The notes under the pieces: generated by a model
Seen by the model: the letters and a program-made list of their open reading frames with translations, nothing else
Told to the model about the DNA's origin: nothing
Databases searched by the model: none
Shown here: piece by piece, positions 1 through 8,085 of the stretch
How positions within the stretch are numbered: position 1 is the stretch's first letter
Layout of the letters: each line of letters begins with the position of its first letter
NCBI GenBank assembly: GCA_028283625.1
Contig: JAPWKG010000007.1
Location: 124,001 to 188,000 of the forward strand
Reading direction: 5' to 3'
DNA length: 64,000 nt
Source: Acidobacteriaceae bacterium
GTDB taxonomy: Bacteria; Acidobacteriota; Terriglobia; Terriglobales; Acidobacteriaceae
Program-made: the position numbers and the translations under genes

Positions 1-2
1 CC

Positions 3-362
3 CTGGGCAGCATCAACGTGCTCAGTCGCGGCTCAATTGGTACGGTGCGCGCGGTGGAGGAGCTGGAAGGGGTAGGGCTGCGGTTTGCCGCGCATGTGCT
101 CGAAGAGAGCTTTGCCGTGGCCACCGCCTACGGCTATCCGCCAGACGCCGCCGCGGAGGCGATGGTGCGGGGGCGGCTTACGGAGCCGGGATCAACGCTG
201 GAGTCGTCCATGTACCGCGACTTTACGCGGGGCTATTCGGTGGAAGCCATGCAGATTGTAGGAGATATGGTGCTGCGGGCACGCCGGAAGCAGGTGCCGA
301 CGCCACTGCTGGAGGCGGCCTTCGTGCAGCTGCGAATCTACGAGAAGACTCTGCCGCGGTAA
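3..362 (+). CDS. panE: 2-dehydropantoate 2-reductase (ketopantoate reductase), C-terminal part
   Basis: The reading frame is open from the window edge to a TAA, so the gene is cut off at its 5' side. The visible ~119 residues resemble the helical ApbA/PanE C-terminal domain: a conserved Ser-Ser-Met-Tyr-Arg-Asp segment (in the family the equivalent SSM-QD stretch contacts ketopantoate) followed by a helix ending in a VPTP-type turn typical of the family. The enzyme reduces ketopantoate to pantoate with NADPH in the cytoplasm, for pantothenate and CoA synthesis. The NADPH-binding Rossmann half lies outside the window, so assignment rests on the C-terminal domain alone; another 6-phosphogluconate-dehydrogenase-fold reductase is possible. 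It converges on pheS across a shared terminator. Confidence 0.6.
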   Translation: MGSINVLSRGSIGTVRAVEELEGVGLRFAAHVLEESFAVATAYGYPPDAAAEAMVRGRLTEPGSTLESSMYRDFTRGYSVEAMQIVGDMVLRARRKQVPTPLLEAAFVQLRIYEKTLPR

Positions 363-378
363 GCGGCTGCGAGAACGC

Positions 379-424
379 AAACGCCCGGCGGGGAGCCTAT
401 GGAAGCTCTCCCGGCCGGGCGTTT
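379..424. terminator. bidirectional intrinsic terminator between panE and pheS
   Basis: An 11-bp perfect stem (379-389 with 414-424) extends inward through a second GAGC/GCTC pairing. It is flanked by A-run on the left and T-run on the right, so it can end transcripts of both converging genes. Confidence 0.75.
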
Positions 425-453
425 TGCCTGCGCCGTTTCCGGCGGACGGTGCG

Positions 454-1554
454 TTAGGCGAACTGCGCGAGGAAGCGCGTATCCCCGGAGTACAGCAGGC
501 CGATGTCGGAGATGCCGTACTTCATCATGGTGATGCGGTCTACGCCCATGCCGAAGGCGAATCCGGAGATTTTTGCGGGGTCGTAGGCCGGTTCGCGACC
601 GAGTTCGATTCGGCGCTGGTTGACGGCCTCGAAAACGTTGGGGTCCACCATGCCGCAGCCCAGCAGCTCGATCCAGCCGGAGTGCTTGCACTTGCGGCAT
701 CCCTTACCGCCGCAGAAGATGCAGGAGATCTGCACGTCTGCCGAGGGCTCGGTAAAGGGGAAGAACGAGGGGAAGAAGCGCGTTTTGACCGATGAGCCGA
801 AGAGAGCCTTCATGGCGTGGTCGAGCGTGCCCTTGAGGTCGGAGAAAGTGACCTTCGGGCCGACGCAGAGGCCTTCAACCTGGTGGAAGATCGGCGAGTG
901 TGTGGCGTCGGCGGCTTCGTTGCGATGCACCTTGCCGGGGATGACCAGCTGCAGGGGCGGCTCCTCGGAGAGCATGGAGCGGATCTGCACGGGCGAGGTG
1001 TGGGTACGCATCAGCAGGCGTTCCCGCAGCGGGCGCTTCTCCTGGTCGGCGAGCACGAGGGTGTCCTGCGTGTCGCGGGCCGGGTGATTCGGAGGAAAAT
1101 TCAGGCTCTCAAAGTTATTGAAGTCGTTTTCGACCTCGGGGCCGAGGCGCAGGGAGTAGCCCATGCGCTTGAAGACGTCCACGATCTCGGCCATTGTTTT
1201 AATGAGCGGATGCTCGGCGCCGAGGCTTTGTGCGGAGCCGGGGAGCGAGATATCGAGTGTCGCCGCGGAGGCCTTGGCGTTGAGGCTGCCGGCGTTTTCC
1301 AGGGCGGTTTCGATCTGCTCCTTGAGCGCGTTGAAGCGCTGTCCGATGAGCTTTTTGGCCTCGACGGGGGCGGTCTTCAGCCATGCGTCCGAAAGCGCCT
1401 TGAGGCGGCCCTGCTTGCGGCCGAGCCATTCGAGGCGAAAGGCTTCTGCGTCAAAGCTGGGAGCGGCGATGGAGGCCTGCGCATCGGCGAGTACCTCGGC
1501 GAAGGCCTGCTCGATGGCGGCGGAAGAAAAGTCAGTAAGTGCTGTGATTTCCAA
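454..1554 (-). CDS. pheS: phenylalanine--tRNA ligase alpha subunit
   Basis: This is the catalytic alpha subunit of the heterotetrameric class II synthetase, charging tRNA-Phe in the cytoplasm. It is 366 residues, slightly longer than the usual ~330-345. An N-terminal coiled-coil tRNA-binding arm (about 1-95) precedes the catalytic core: the FNNFESLN-FPPNHPAR stretch (~145-160), motif 2 at GKVHRNEAADATHSP (~207-221), the FFPFTEPS substrate strand (~264-271), a Cys-rich insert (C278, C281, C286, C289) common in bacterial PheS, and motif 3 near GFAFGMGVDR (~335-345). pheT normally follows pheS in an operon, but here the next gene downstream is convergent panE, so the beta subunit must be encoded elsewhere. 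Confidence 0.95.
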   Translation of the reverse strand: MEITALTDFSSAAIEQAFAEVLADAQASIAAPSFDAEAFRLEWLGRKQGRLKALSDAWLKTAPVEAKKLIGQRFNALKEQIETALENAGSLNAKASAATLDISLPGSAQSLGAEHPLIKTMAEIVDVFKRMGYSLRLGPEVENDFNNFESLNFPPNHPARDTQDTLVLADQEKRPLRERLLMRTHTSPVQIRSMLSEEPPLQLVIPGKVHRNEAADATHSPIFHQVEGLCVGPKVTFSDLKGTLDHAMKALFGSSVKTRFFPSFFPFTEPSADVQISCIFCGGKGCRKCKHSGWIELLGCGMVDPNVFEAVNQRRIELGREPAYDPAKISGFAFGMGVDRITMMKYGISDIGLLYSGDTRFLAQFA

Positions 1555-1604
1555 AACGTGCGCTGTCCTTATCCGCTTCTGATTTTAGCGGAGCGGCGTG
1601 GCGG

Positions 1605-3110
1605 CTAGGGCCACATGGCCCAGAGAACGACCGCAGCCATCAGAACACCGAGCAGCAGGCTGCGCTTGTCGGTGCAGGCCCAGACCACCGGATCGTCGTG
1701 CATTTCACCGCGGCTGGTAAGCATCCAGACCTGGCTGAGCCAGAGCAAAAGCACCGGAACGACCAGCCACAGACGGCCCGTGTGGTGGTAAAGCTGCGCC
1801 GTTTCCGGGTTCGAAATGTAGACCGCCATGACGACGACGGAGGCATACGCCGCCCCGGTGCCGAGTGCGCGCAGTTGCTCCAGGTCAGACACAAAGTAGC
1901 CGCGGCCGTTTGTGATGGCTCCTCCACGCTCGCGCAGGCTCTCCAGCTCGGAAAAGCGCTTGACGAAGGCCAGTGAGAGGAAGAAGAAGACGCTGAAACC
2001 AGCCAGCCACGGGGAGATGGGGACGCCCGTGGCGGCCGAGCCGGTGAGCAGGCGAACGGTGTACAGGCCGCTGAGCACAAAGACATCGAGCAGCAGCTTT
2101 TTCTTCAAATAGAAGGAGTAGGTGAGCGTTGCCACCGTATAGAGCGCCAGCCAGCCGAGGAAGGAGTAGGGGTCGCTCAGGGTGTAGTTGCCCGGCATCG
2201 CGTTCACGATGTGGGGCAGGGCCACGGCCAGCAGCAGGGAGAGCAGGAAGAGCCCGCCGATGTTCAGAAAGCCGGAGAACATGCTGAGGTCGCCAGCGGC
2301 GAAGGGGCGGCGGCGCTTGCGCGGGTGACGGCGGTCGGCCTCGATATCCAGCAGGTCGTTGATGATGTAGGTCGCCGAAGCGCAGAAGCCGAAGCTGAAA
2401 AACGCGGTGAGCGCGCCGGCCACGGTGGCGGCGTTTACCTGGTGGGCGAGCAGTAGCGGGATAAACAGCAGGACGTTTTTGGCCCACTGGTGGAGCCGGA
2501 CGGCGCGAAGCCAGCTCTTGAGCACCGGGGTCTGGTCGTCAAACCGTGCCGCGGCCACTGTGCCTGCGGATTTCATACGCGCGGTGAGTGCGCGGTGCGG
2601 ATTGGCGATCATGGGCGCTTCGCAGGCGGCCAGCAGCTTGGCGTCTGGCTTGGCATTGCCGATGTAGCAGAAGTTGCCTTTGCCAAAGTGCTGCTCGAAG
2701 GCAGCCAGCTTGTTGCCGCCGGCGAGGTTGATGTTGCCGTCGGAGGCCAGCGTGCCGGCGAAGATGCCGATGTAGTTTGCCACGCGGTCGGCGAGCGTTT
2801 TATCGGCGGCGGTAGCCAGGTAGATGGCCCGTCCACGCCCGTGCTCCATGCGCAGGTACTCTAGCAGAGGACGGTTGTAGGGCAGATGCTCGACGTCGAG
2901 CTCGACGGATGAGGTGATATGCCGCTTGAAGCTGGCCTTGCCTTCTGCAATCCACTTGGGAATTTGCAGAATATTCATAGGTTTCTGGCGCAGCATGGCC
3001 AGCAGGGAGTCGTGCAGGGTGTCTGACTTGGTCAGGGTTCCGTCAAGGTCGACGCAGAGCGCAACTCCGGGGCGCAGAACGTTTTCCGGCGGCAGTACAA
3101 ACTCAGACAC
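1605..3110 (-). CDS. HAD-like phosphatase fused to UbiA-family prenyltransferase
   Basis: Two domains are fused. The N-terminal ~200 residues are a HAD hydrolase with the DLDGTLTKSD nucleophile motif and a GNAKPDAKLL-type motif IV. The C-terminal ~300 residues are a polytopic UbiA prenyltransferase with the Asp-rich site NDLLDIEADRRHP and about eight hydrophobic helices. The architecture resembles proteins related to decaprenyl-phosphate phosphoribosyltransferase, in which a polyprenyl phosphate accepts a phosphoribosyl group and the HAD part may remove the 5' phosphate; the exact substrate is inferred. I prefer the GTG at 3110 (501 residues) because AGAGAGG lies five bases upstream; an ATG at 3182 would add 24 residues. 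It is divergent from the RND operon. Confidence 0.8.
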   Translation of the reverse strand: MSEFVLPPENVLRPGVALCVDLDGTLTKSDTLHDSLLAMLRQKPMNILQIPKWIAEGKASFKRHITSSVELDVEHLPYNRPLLEYLRMEHGRGRAIYLATAADKTLADRVANYIGIFAGTLASDGNINLAGGNKLAAFEQHFGKGNFCYIGNAKPDAKLLAACEAPMIANPHRALTARMKSAGTVAAARFDDQTPVLKSWLRAVRLHQWAKNVLLFIPLLLAHQVNAATVAGALTAFFSFGFCASATYIINDLLDIEADRRHPRKRRRPFAAGDLSMFSGFLNIGGLFLLSLLLAVALPHIVNAMPGNYTLSDPYSFLGWLALYTVATLTYSFYLKKKLLLDVFVLSGLYTVRLLTGSAATGVPISPWLAGFSVFFFLSLAFVKRFSELESLRERGGAITNGRGYFVSDLEQLRALGTGAAYASVVVMAVYISNPETAQLYHHTGRLWLVVPVLLLWLSQVWMLTSRGEMHDDPVVWACTDKRSLLLGVLMAAVVLWAMWP

Positions 3111-3289
3111 AAAACCTCTCTCTTGCCTGTGGCGTCTCAAATTGGTGAAGCGGCGAAACCTTAGCGGACTGTCTTCCGTCACTATACCGTCAGTATTATG
3201 GAATCCGTCTTCTCTCTCGAAGAGAAGCCCCCGAGTCGCAAGGATTGACAGGTGTCCCTAGTAAGGATGCAGGTTTACCTGGGAATGTC

Positions 3290-3317
3290 TTGTTCAATTC
3301 ATTGATTTTCTTATCTT
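3290..3317 (+). promoter_or_regulatory. possible sigma-70 promoter for the RND operon
   Basis: TTGTTC and TATCTT are separated by 16 bases in an AT-rich stretch 30 bases upstream of the adaptor start. Matches to consensus are partial, so this is tentative. A consensus TTGACA at 3245 has no well-spaced -10 element. Confidence 0.3.
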
Positions 3318-3347
3318 TCTTATCTCTGCAGGAGCCGCACGATCCGC

Positions 3348-4853
3348 ATGTCAGCCCCCCAGTCGCAACCGCCGGTCACCGACCCGCATCATCTTCTCTC
3401 AGACCACTCAGCCGAAGAAACGGCTGGTAAGAAGTCAGGCTGGCGTAAATGGATCGTGCTTGCGGTCATTTTGTTGATCGCCGGCATCATTGTCTGGCGC
3501 ATTCGTTCGCAGAGCGCTGCAGACAAGCTGGAGGCGGAGAAGGCGGCGCTGGCTGCTGACCGTCCGGTGCCGGTCCAGACGGTTCCCGTGGTGCAGAAGA
3601 CCGTTCCGGTCTTTCTGAGTGCGCTCGGAACCGTGACGGCGTACAACACGGTGACCCTGAGCTCGCGCGTGGATGGCCAGTTGCTGCGGGTGAACTTTGT
3701 GGAAGGCCAGCAGGTGCATAAGGGGCAGCTGCTGCTGGAGATCGATCCCCGTCCATATCAGGCCTCGCTCGACCAGGCTATTGGCACCCTGAACAAGGAC
3801 GAAGCCAATGTGAAGTACATGCAGGCTGAAGCGCAGCGCTACACCGCGCTGTATGAGGCCGGAGTGGTGAGCCGCGAGCAGCAGCAGCTTGAAGTGTCCA
3901 ACGCAGGGCAGGCGCAGGGATCGATCGTGACCGATAAGGCTGCGGTGGAGTCGGCGCGCGTAAACCTGGCCTACACCAAGATCTACTCTCCGATTGATGG
4001 CGTGGTGGGTCTGCGTCAGGTGGATCCGGGCAATATTGTCCACGCGGCAGACTCGACCGGGCTGGTGGTCATTACGCAGGTACATCCGATCGCGGTGGTC
4101 TTTACGCTGCCGGAAGACCAGATTCCCTTGGCGCAGGAAGCGATGAAGGGCGGCAAGAAGCTGAAGGTGGAGGCCTATGACCGTGCCGATGCGCACAAGC
4201 TGGCCGAAGGTACGCTGCTGACCATCGATAACCAGATCGACACCACGACCGGCACCGCGAAGGTGAAGGCGATCTTCGACAACCAGGACAACACGCTCTT
4301 TGCCAACCAGTTCGTGAACGTGCGCCTGATTCTGCACGATCGCGCGAATGCAACGGTCATCCCGACCGCTTCGATTGAAAGCGGCACGCAGGGCGATTAT
4401 GTCTTTGTGGTGAACGCAGGCGCGACGCCGGATGCGAAGAAGAAGAATCTGCCGGCTTCAACCCGCAGCGCAGAGAAGACCGCCTCGTCCGAAGCCTCGC
4501 AGGATACGGAGTCAGAGAGCAGGCAGAACGGCAAGTATCACGCAGATTCGGTCCCGGTGCATGTGGACTTTGTTGTGGGCACCATGTCGGTGATCTCCGA
4601 TGGAATGCTGCAGGCAGGCCAGCAGGTAGTGGTTGACGGGCAGGAGAAGCTGGTGGACGGAGCAAACGTACAGCCGCAGGCAGCCAAGAGCACCGTGGTT
4701 CCGGCAAACAGCGCCGGACAGAGTACTTCGGGCGGTAGCGGCCTTACCTCCGGCAGCGGCCAGGCTGTGCCTCAGAAGGGGCAGCATGCGCATAACAACT
4801 CCGGCCCCGGCTCAACTGTGAGCGCGGGTAATGGCGGTGGAGGCACGCAGTGA
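3348..4853 (+). CDS. RND efflux periplasmic adaptor (MdtA-like membrane fusion protein)
   Basis: The 501-residue adaptor links inner-membrane RND pumps to an outer-membrane channel. After a short cytoplasmic tail there is one membrane anchor (about 34-50), then the lipoyl half-motif (SSRVDGQLLRVNFVEGQQV), an alpha-hairpin (~125-195), the second lipoyl half (YSPIDGVVGLRQVDPGNIV), a beta-barrel and a membrane-proximal domain. A charged low-complexity insert (~360-395) interrupts the last domain, and the tail is rich in Gly, Ser and Gln, both absent from textbook MdtA. AGGAG precedes the ATG. The stop overlaps the GTG of the next gene by four bases, indicating translational coupling. No outer-membrane TolC-like gene is in the operon. 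Confidence 0.9.
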   Translation: MSAPQSQPPVTDPHHLLSDHSAEETAGKKSGWRKWIVLAVILLIAGIIVWRIRSQSAADKLEAEKAALAADRPVPVQTVPVVQKTVPVFLSALGTVTAYNTVTLSSRVDGQLLRVNFVEGQQVHKGQLLLEIDPRPYQASLDQAIGTLNKDEANVKYMQAEAQRYTALYEAGVVSREQQQLEVSNAGQAQGSIVTDKAAVESARVNLAYTKIYSPIDGVVGLRQVDPGNIVHAADSTGLVVITQVHPIAVVFTLPEDQIPLAQEAMKGGKKLKVEAYDRADAHKLAEGTLLTIDNQIDTTTGTAKVKAIFDNQDNTLFANQFVNVRLILHDRANATVIPTASIESGTQGDYVFVVNAGATPDAKKKNLPASTRSAEKTASSEASQDTESESRQNGKYHADSVPVHVDFVVGTMSVISDGMLQAGQQVVVDGQEKLVDGANVQPQAAKSTVVPANSAGQSTSGGSGLTSGSGQAVPQKGQHAHNNSGPGSTVSAGNGGGGTQ

Positions 4854-7800
4854 GTCCTTCACGGCCATTTGTTCTTCGGCCGGTGGCCACCACGCTTTTG
4901 ATGGTGGCCATTTTGCTCGCGGGTGCCGTAGCGTACCTGCAGCTGCCGATCAGTGCGTTGCCGGAGGTGGATTACCCTATCATCCAGGTAACGACGTTCT
5001 ATCCGGGTGCAAGCCCGGAGGTGATGGTGAATGCGGTGACTTCGCCGCTGGAGCGTCAGTTCGGACAGATTCCGGGGTTGAAGCAGATGACCTCGGTTTC
5101 CTCCGGCGGCGGTTCGGTCATCACGCTGGAGTTTGCGCTTTCTGAGTCGATCGACGTGGCCCAGCAGGATGTGCAGGCTGCAATCAACGCGGCCAACAGC
5201 TACCTGCCGACCGATCTGCCGAATCCTCCGGTGTATGCGAAGGTGAATCCGGCGGACGCTCCGATCCTGACGCTCTCGCTGACCTCGAAGACGCTGCCGC
5301 TGGCAAAGGTAGAGGATCTGGCCGATACCATTCTGGCGCAGAAGATCTCCCAGCTTTCCGGCGTCGGTCTGGTGTCCATCGCTGGCGGGCAAAAGCCTGC
5401 AGTGCGTATCCAGGCCAATCCGACGGCGCTGGCCAGCTATGGCCTGTCGCTGGAGGACGTGCGTACGGCAATTGCTGAAGCCAACGTGGATCAGGCCAAA
5501 GGTTCGTTGAACGGACCGAGGCAGGCATACACCATCGGGGCCAACGATCAGCTGCTGAGCGCGGTGGATTATGCCAACGTCATCATCGCGTACCGCAACG
5601 GTTCGCCGGTGCGGCTGAAGGATATTGCCAACGCGGTGGATGCAGCCGAGAACCTGTATCAGGCGGCATGGACCGGCAAGGCCGCGACCGAGCAGACGAC
5701 GGGCAAGGATGCGAAGGGGAACACGATTACGATTCCGGCGCAGAAAGCGTCGCTCGATCCTTCGGTCATTCTGAATATTCAGCGGCAGCCGGGCGCCAAC
5801 ATCATCGGCGTGGTGGATCGTGTGCAGGAGCTTCTGCCGCGGTTGCAGACGAGTCTGCCGGCGGGCGTGAAGCTGGAGGTGTTGACCGATCGTACGAACA
5901 CGATCCGGGCCTCAGTCTCGGATGTGAAGTTCGAGCTATGCCTGACCGTGGCGCTGGTTGTGCTGGTGATCTTCCTCTTCCTGCGTTCGTTTGCGGCAAC
6001 GGTGATTCCGGCGGTTACGGTGCCGTTGTCTATCGTGGGCACCTTCTGCGCGATGTACATGTTGGGCTACTCGCTCGATAACCTCTCGCTGATGGCCTTG
6101 ACGATCTCGACGGGCTTTGTCGTCGATGACGCGATCGTGATGATCGAGAACATCGATCGTTATCTGGAGATGGGAGACTCCCCGCTGGAAGCAGCGTTGA
6201 AGGGCTCCGAGCAGATCGGCTTTACGATTCTTTCGTTGACGGTTTCTCTGATCGCGGTGCTGATCCCGCTGCTGTTTATGGGCGATATTGTGGGACGGCT
6301 CTTCCGCGAGTTTGCGGTCACGCTGGCGGTCACCATTCTGGTTTCGGCGGCGGTCTCACTGACCCTGACGCCGATGATGAGCTCACGCCTGCTGAAGCAT
6401 AAGCCGGAGTCAGAGCGCGGACACTTCTACAACGTTAGCGAGCGGTTCTTCCAGAGAACGATTGCGCTCTATGGCCGTGGCGTGAAGTGGGTGCTTGCGC
6501 ACCAGCCGTTGACCCTGTTTGTAACGGTGATGACCTTTGTGGTCACGGTGGTGTTGTTCTACATCGTGCCGAAGGGCTTCTTCCCGGTACAGGATACCGG
6601 CGTGGTCGTTGCGATTACTGAAGCCGATCAGGGCACGTCGTTTTCCGCCATGGCGGTGCGCCAACAGCAACTAGCCAGGGCGCTGCTGGAAGATCCGGAT
6701 GTGAAGAATCTGTCGAGCTTCATCGGCATCGACGGTACGAACCAGACACTAAACTCAGGCCGCATCCAGATCGATCTGAAGGATCGTGAAGAGCGTAAGG
6801 GCAGCATTGATGAGGTGTTGAAGCGACTGCAGCAGAAGGCGGCGACGGTCAGCGGTATCGAAACGTATCTACAGGCCTCGCAGGATCTGACGGTAGAGGA
6901 TCGTGTTTCTCGCACGCAGTACCAGTTCTCGGTAGAGTCCACCAGCCAAAAGGAGCTGGCGGAGGCTACGGACAAGATTGTGGCCAAGATGAAGACTCTG
7001 CCGGAGCTGACGGATGTCGCCAGCGATATGCAGATCAACGGTCTGGGCACGCAGTTGGTGATCGATCGCGATACGGCCTCGCGTCTGGGCGTCACGCCGC
7101 AGAATATCGACGACACGCTGGACGACGCGTTTGGTCAGCGCCAGGTCTCGACGATCTTCACGCAGTTGAATCAGTACCACGTGGTGATGGAGGTGGCTCA
7201 AAACTTCCAGCGCACACAGGACTCGCTGAATTCCTTGTATGTGAAGAGCTCGAACGGTACGCAGGTTCCCTTGTCAACGATGGTGACCGTGGTGGCACAG
7301 CCGGCGGCGTTGTCGATCGGGCGTCAGGGGCAGTTCCCGTCGAATACGATCTCGTTCAACCTGGCCAACGGTAAGAGCATTGGCGATGCGGTACAGGCGG
7401 TGAACAAGGCGGTCCAGGGCCTGGATCTTCCAGCGAGCGTGCAGACGGAGTTTGAAGGTACGGCCGCGGCGTTTGAAGCGTCGTTGCAGAACGAGCCCAT
7501 TCTTATTCTGGCCGCACTGATCACGGTGTACATCGTGCTGGGTGTGCTGTACGAAAGCTATATTCACCCGGTCACGATTCTTTCGACACTGCCCTCTGCG
7601 GGCGTGGGCGCGCTGCTTGCGCTGCTGTTGTTCCGCGAGGATTTTTCGGTAATCGCGTTGATCGGCATCATTCTGCTGATCGGCATTGTGAAGAAGAACG
7701 CGATCATGATGATCGATTTCGCGTTAGAGGCTGAACGCGAGCAGGGAATGGAGCCGGAAGAGGCGATCTATCAGGCGTGTCTGCTGCGCTTCCGTCCGAT

Positions 7801-8077
7801 CATGATGACGACGATGGCTGCGCTGCTGGGTGCGGTGCCGTTGGCATTCGGCACGGGTACTGGTTCGGAGCTGCGTCGTCCGCTGGGCATTGCCATCATT
7901 GGCGGCCTGATCATCTCGCAGATTCTTACGCTGTTTACCACTCCGGTGGTGTATCTGTTCTTCGATCGCATCGGCCGCAAGTACCTGGGCACAGCGAAGG
8001 CGGATGAAGAGTTCTACGAACACACGCACGGTGGCAAGCATCGTCCTGACCATCCGCAACCGGCTGCGGGCGACTAG
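4850..8077 (+). CDS. RND efflux permease, MdtB-like (first of two)
   Basis: This is a 1,075-residue inner-membrane proton/drug antiporter of the HAE1/AcrB type. Twelve membrane segments are expected: one near residue 10-30, a block at ~355-550 and a block at ~880-1050, separated by two large periplasmic loops. The TM4 segment carries the conserved Asp-Asp pair in GFVVDDAIVMIEN needed for proton relay. A Lys/Thr-rich insert (~275-305) interrupts the first periplasmic loop. The start is a GTG overlapping the adaptor stop. A second, divergent permease follows nine bases downstream, matching the MdtB/MdtC arrangement in which two different permeases build a hetero-trimer; the substrate is not predictable. 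Confidence 0.93.
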   Translation: MSPSRPFVLRPVATTLLMVAILLAGAVAYLQLPISALPEVDYPIIQVTTFYPGASPEVMVNAVTSPLERQFGQIPGLKQMTSVSSGGGSVITLEFALSESIDVAQQDVQAAINAANSYLPTDLPNPPVYAKVNPADAPILTLSLTSKTLPLAKVEDLADTILAQKISQLSGVGLVSIAGGQKPAVRIQANPTALASYGLSLEDVRTAIAEANVDQAKGSLNGPRQAYTIGANDQLLSAVDYANVIIAYRNGSPVRLKDIANAVDAAENLYQAAWTGKAATEQTTGKDAKGNTITIPAQKASLDPSVILNIQRQPGANIIGVVDRVQELLPRLQTSLPAGVKLEVLTDRTNTIRASVSDVKFELCLTVALVVLVIFLFLRSFAATVIPAVTVPLSIVGTFCAMYMLGYSLDNLSLMALTISTGFVVDDAIVMIENIDRYLEMGDSPLEAALKGSEQIGFTILSLTVSLIAVLIPLLFMGDIVGRLFREFAVTLAVTILVSAAVSLTLTPMMSSRLLKHKPESERGHFYNVSERFFQRTIALYGRGVKWVLAHQPLTLFVTVMTFVVTVVLFYIVPKGFFPVQDTGVVVAITEADQGTSFSAMAVRQQQLARALLEDPDVKNLSSFIGIDGTNQTLNSGRIQIDLKDREERKGSIDEVLKRLQQKAATVSGIETYLQASQDLTVEDRVSRTQYQFSVESTSQKELAEATDKIVAKMKTLPELTDVASDMQINGLGTQLVIDRDTASRLGVTPQNIDDTLDDAFGQRQVSTIFTQLNQYHVVMEVAQNFQRTQDSLNSLYVKSSNGTQVPLSTMVTVVAQPAALSIGRQGQFPSNTISFNLANGKSIGDAVQAVNKAVQGLDLPASVQTEFEGTAAAFEASLQNEPILILAALITVYIVLGVLYESYIHPVTILSTLPSAGVGALLALLLFREDFSVIALIGIILLIGIVKKNAIMMIDFALEAEREQGMEPEEAIYQACLLRFRPIMMTTMAALLGAVPLAFGTGTGSELRRPLGIAIIGGLIISQILTLFTTPVVYLFFDRIGRKYLGTAKADEEFYEHTHGGKHRPDHPQPAAGD

Positions 8078-8085
8078 TAGATTCC

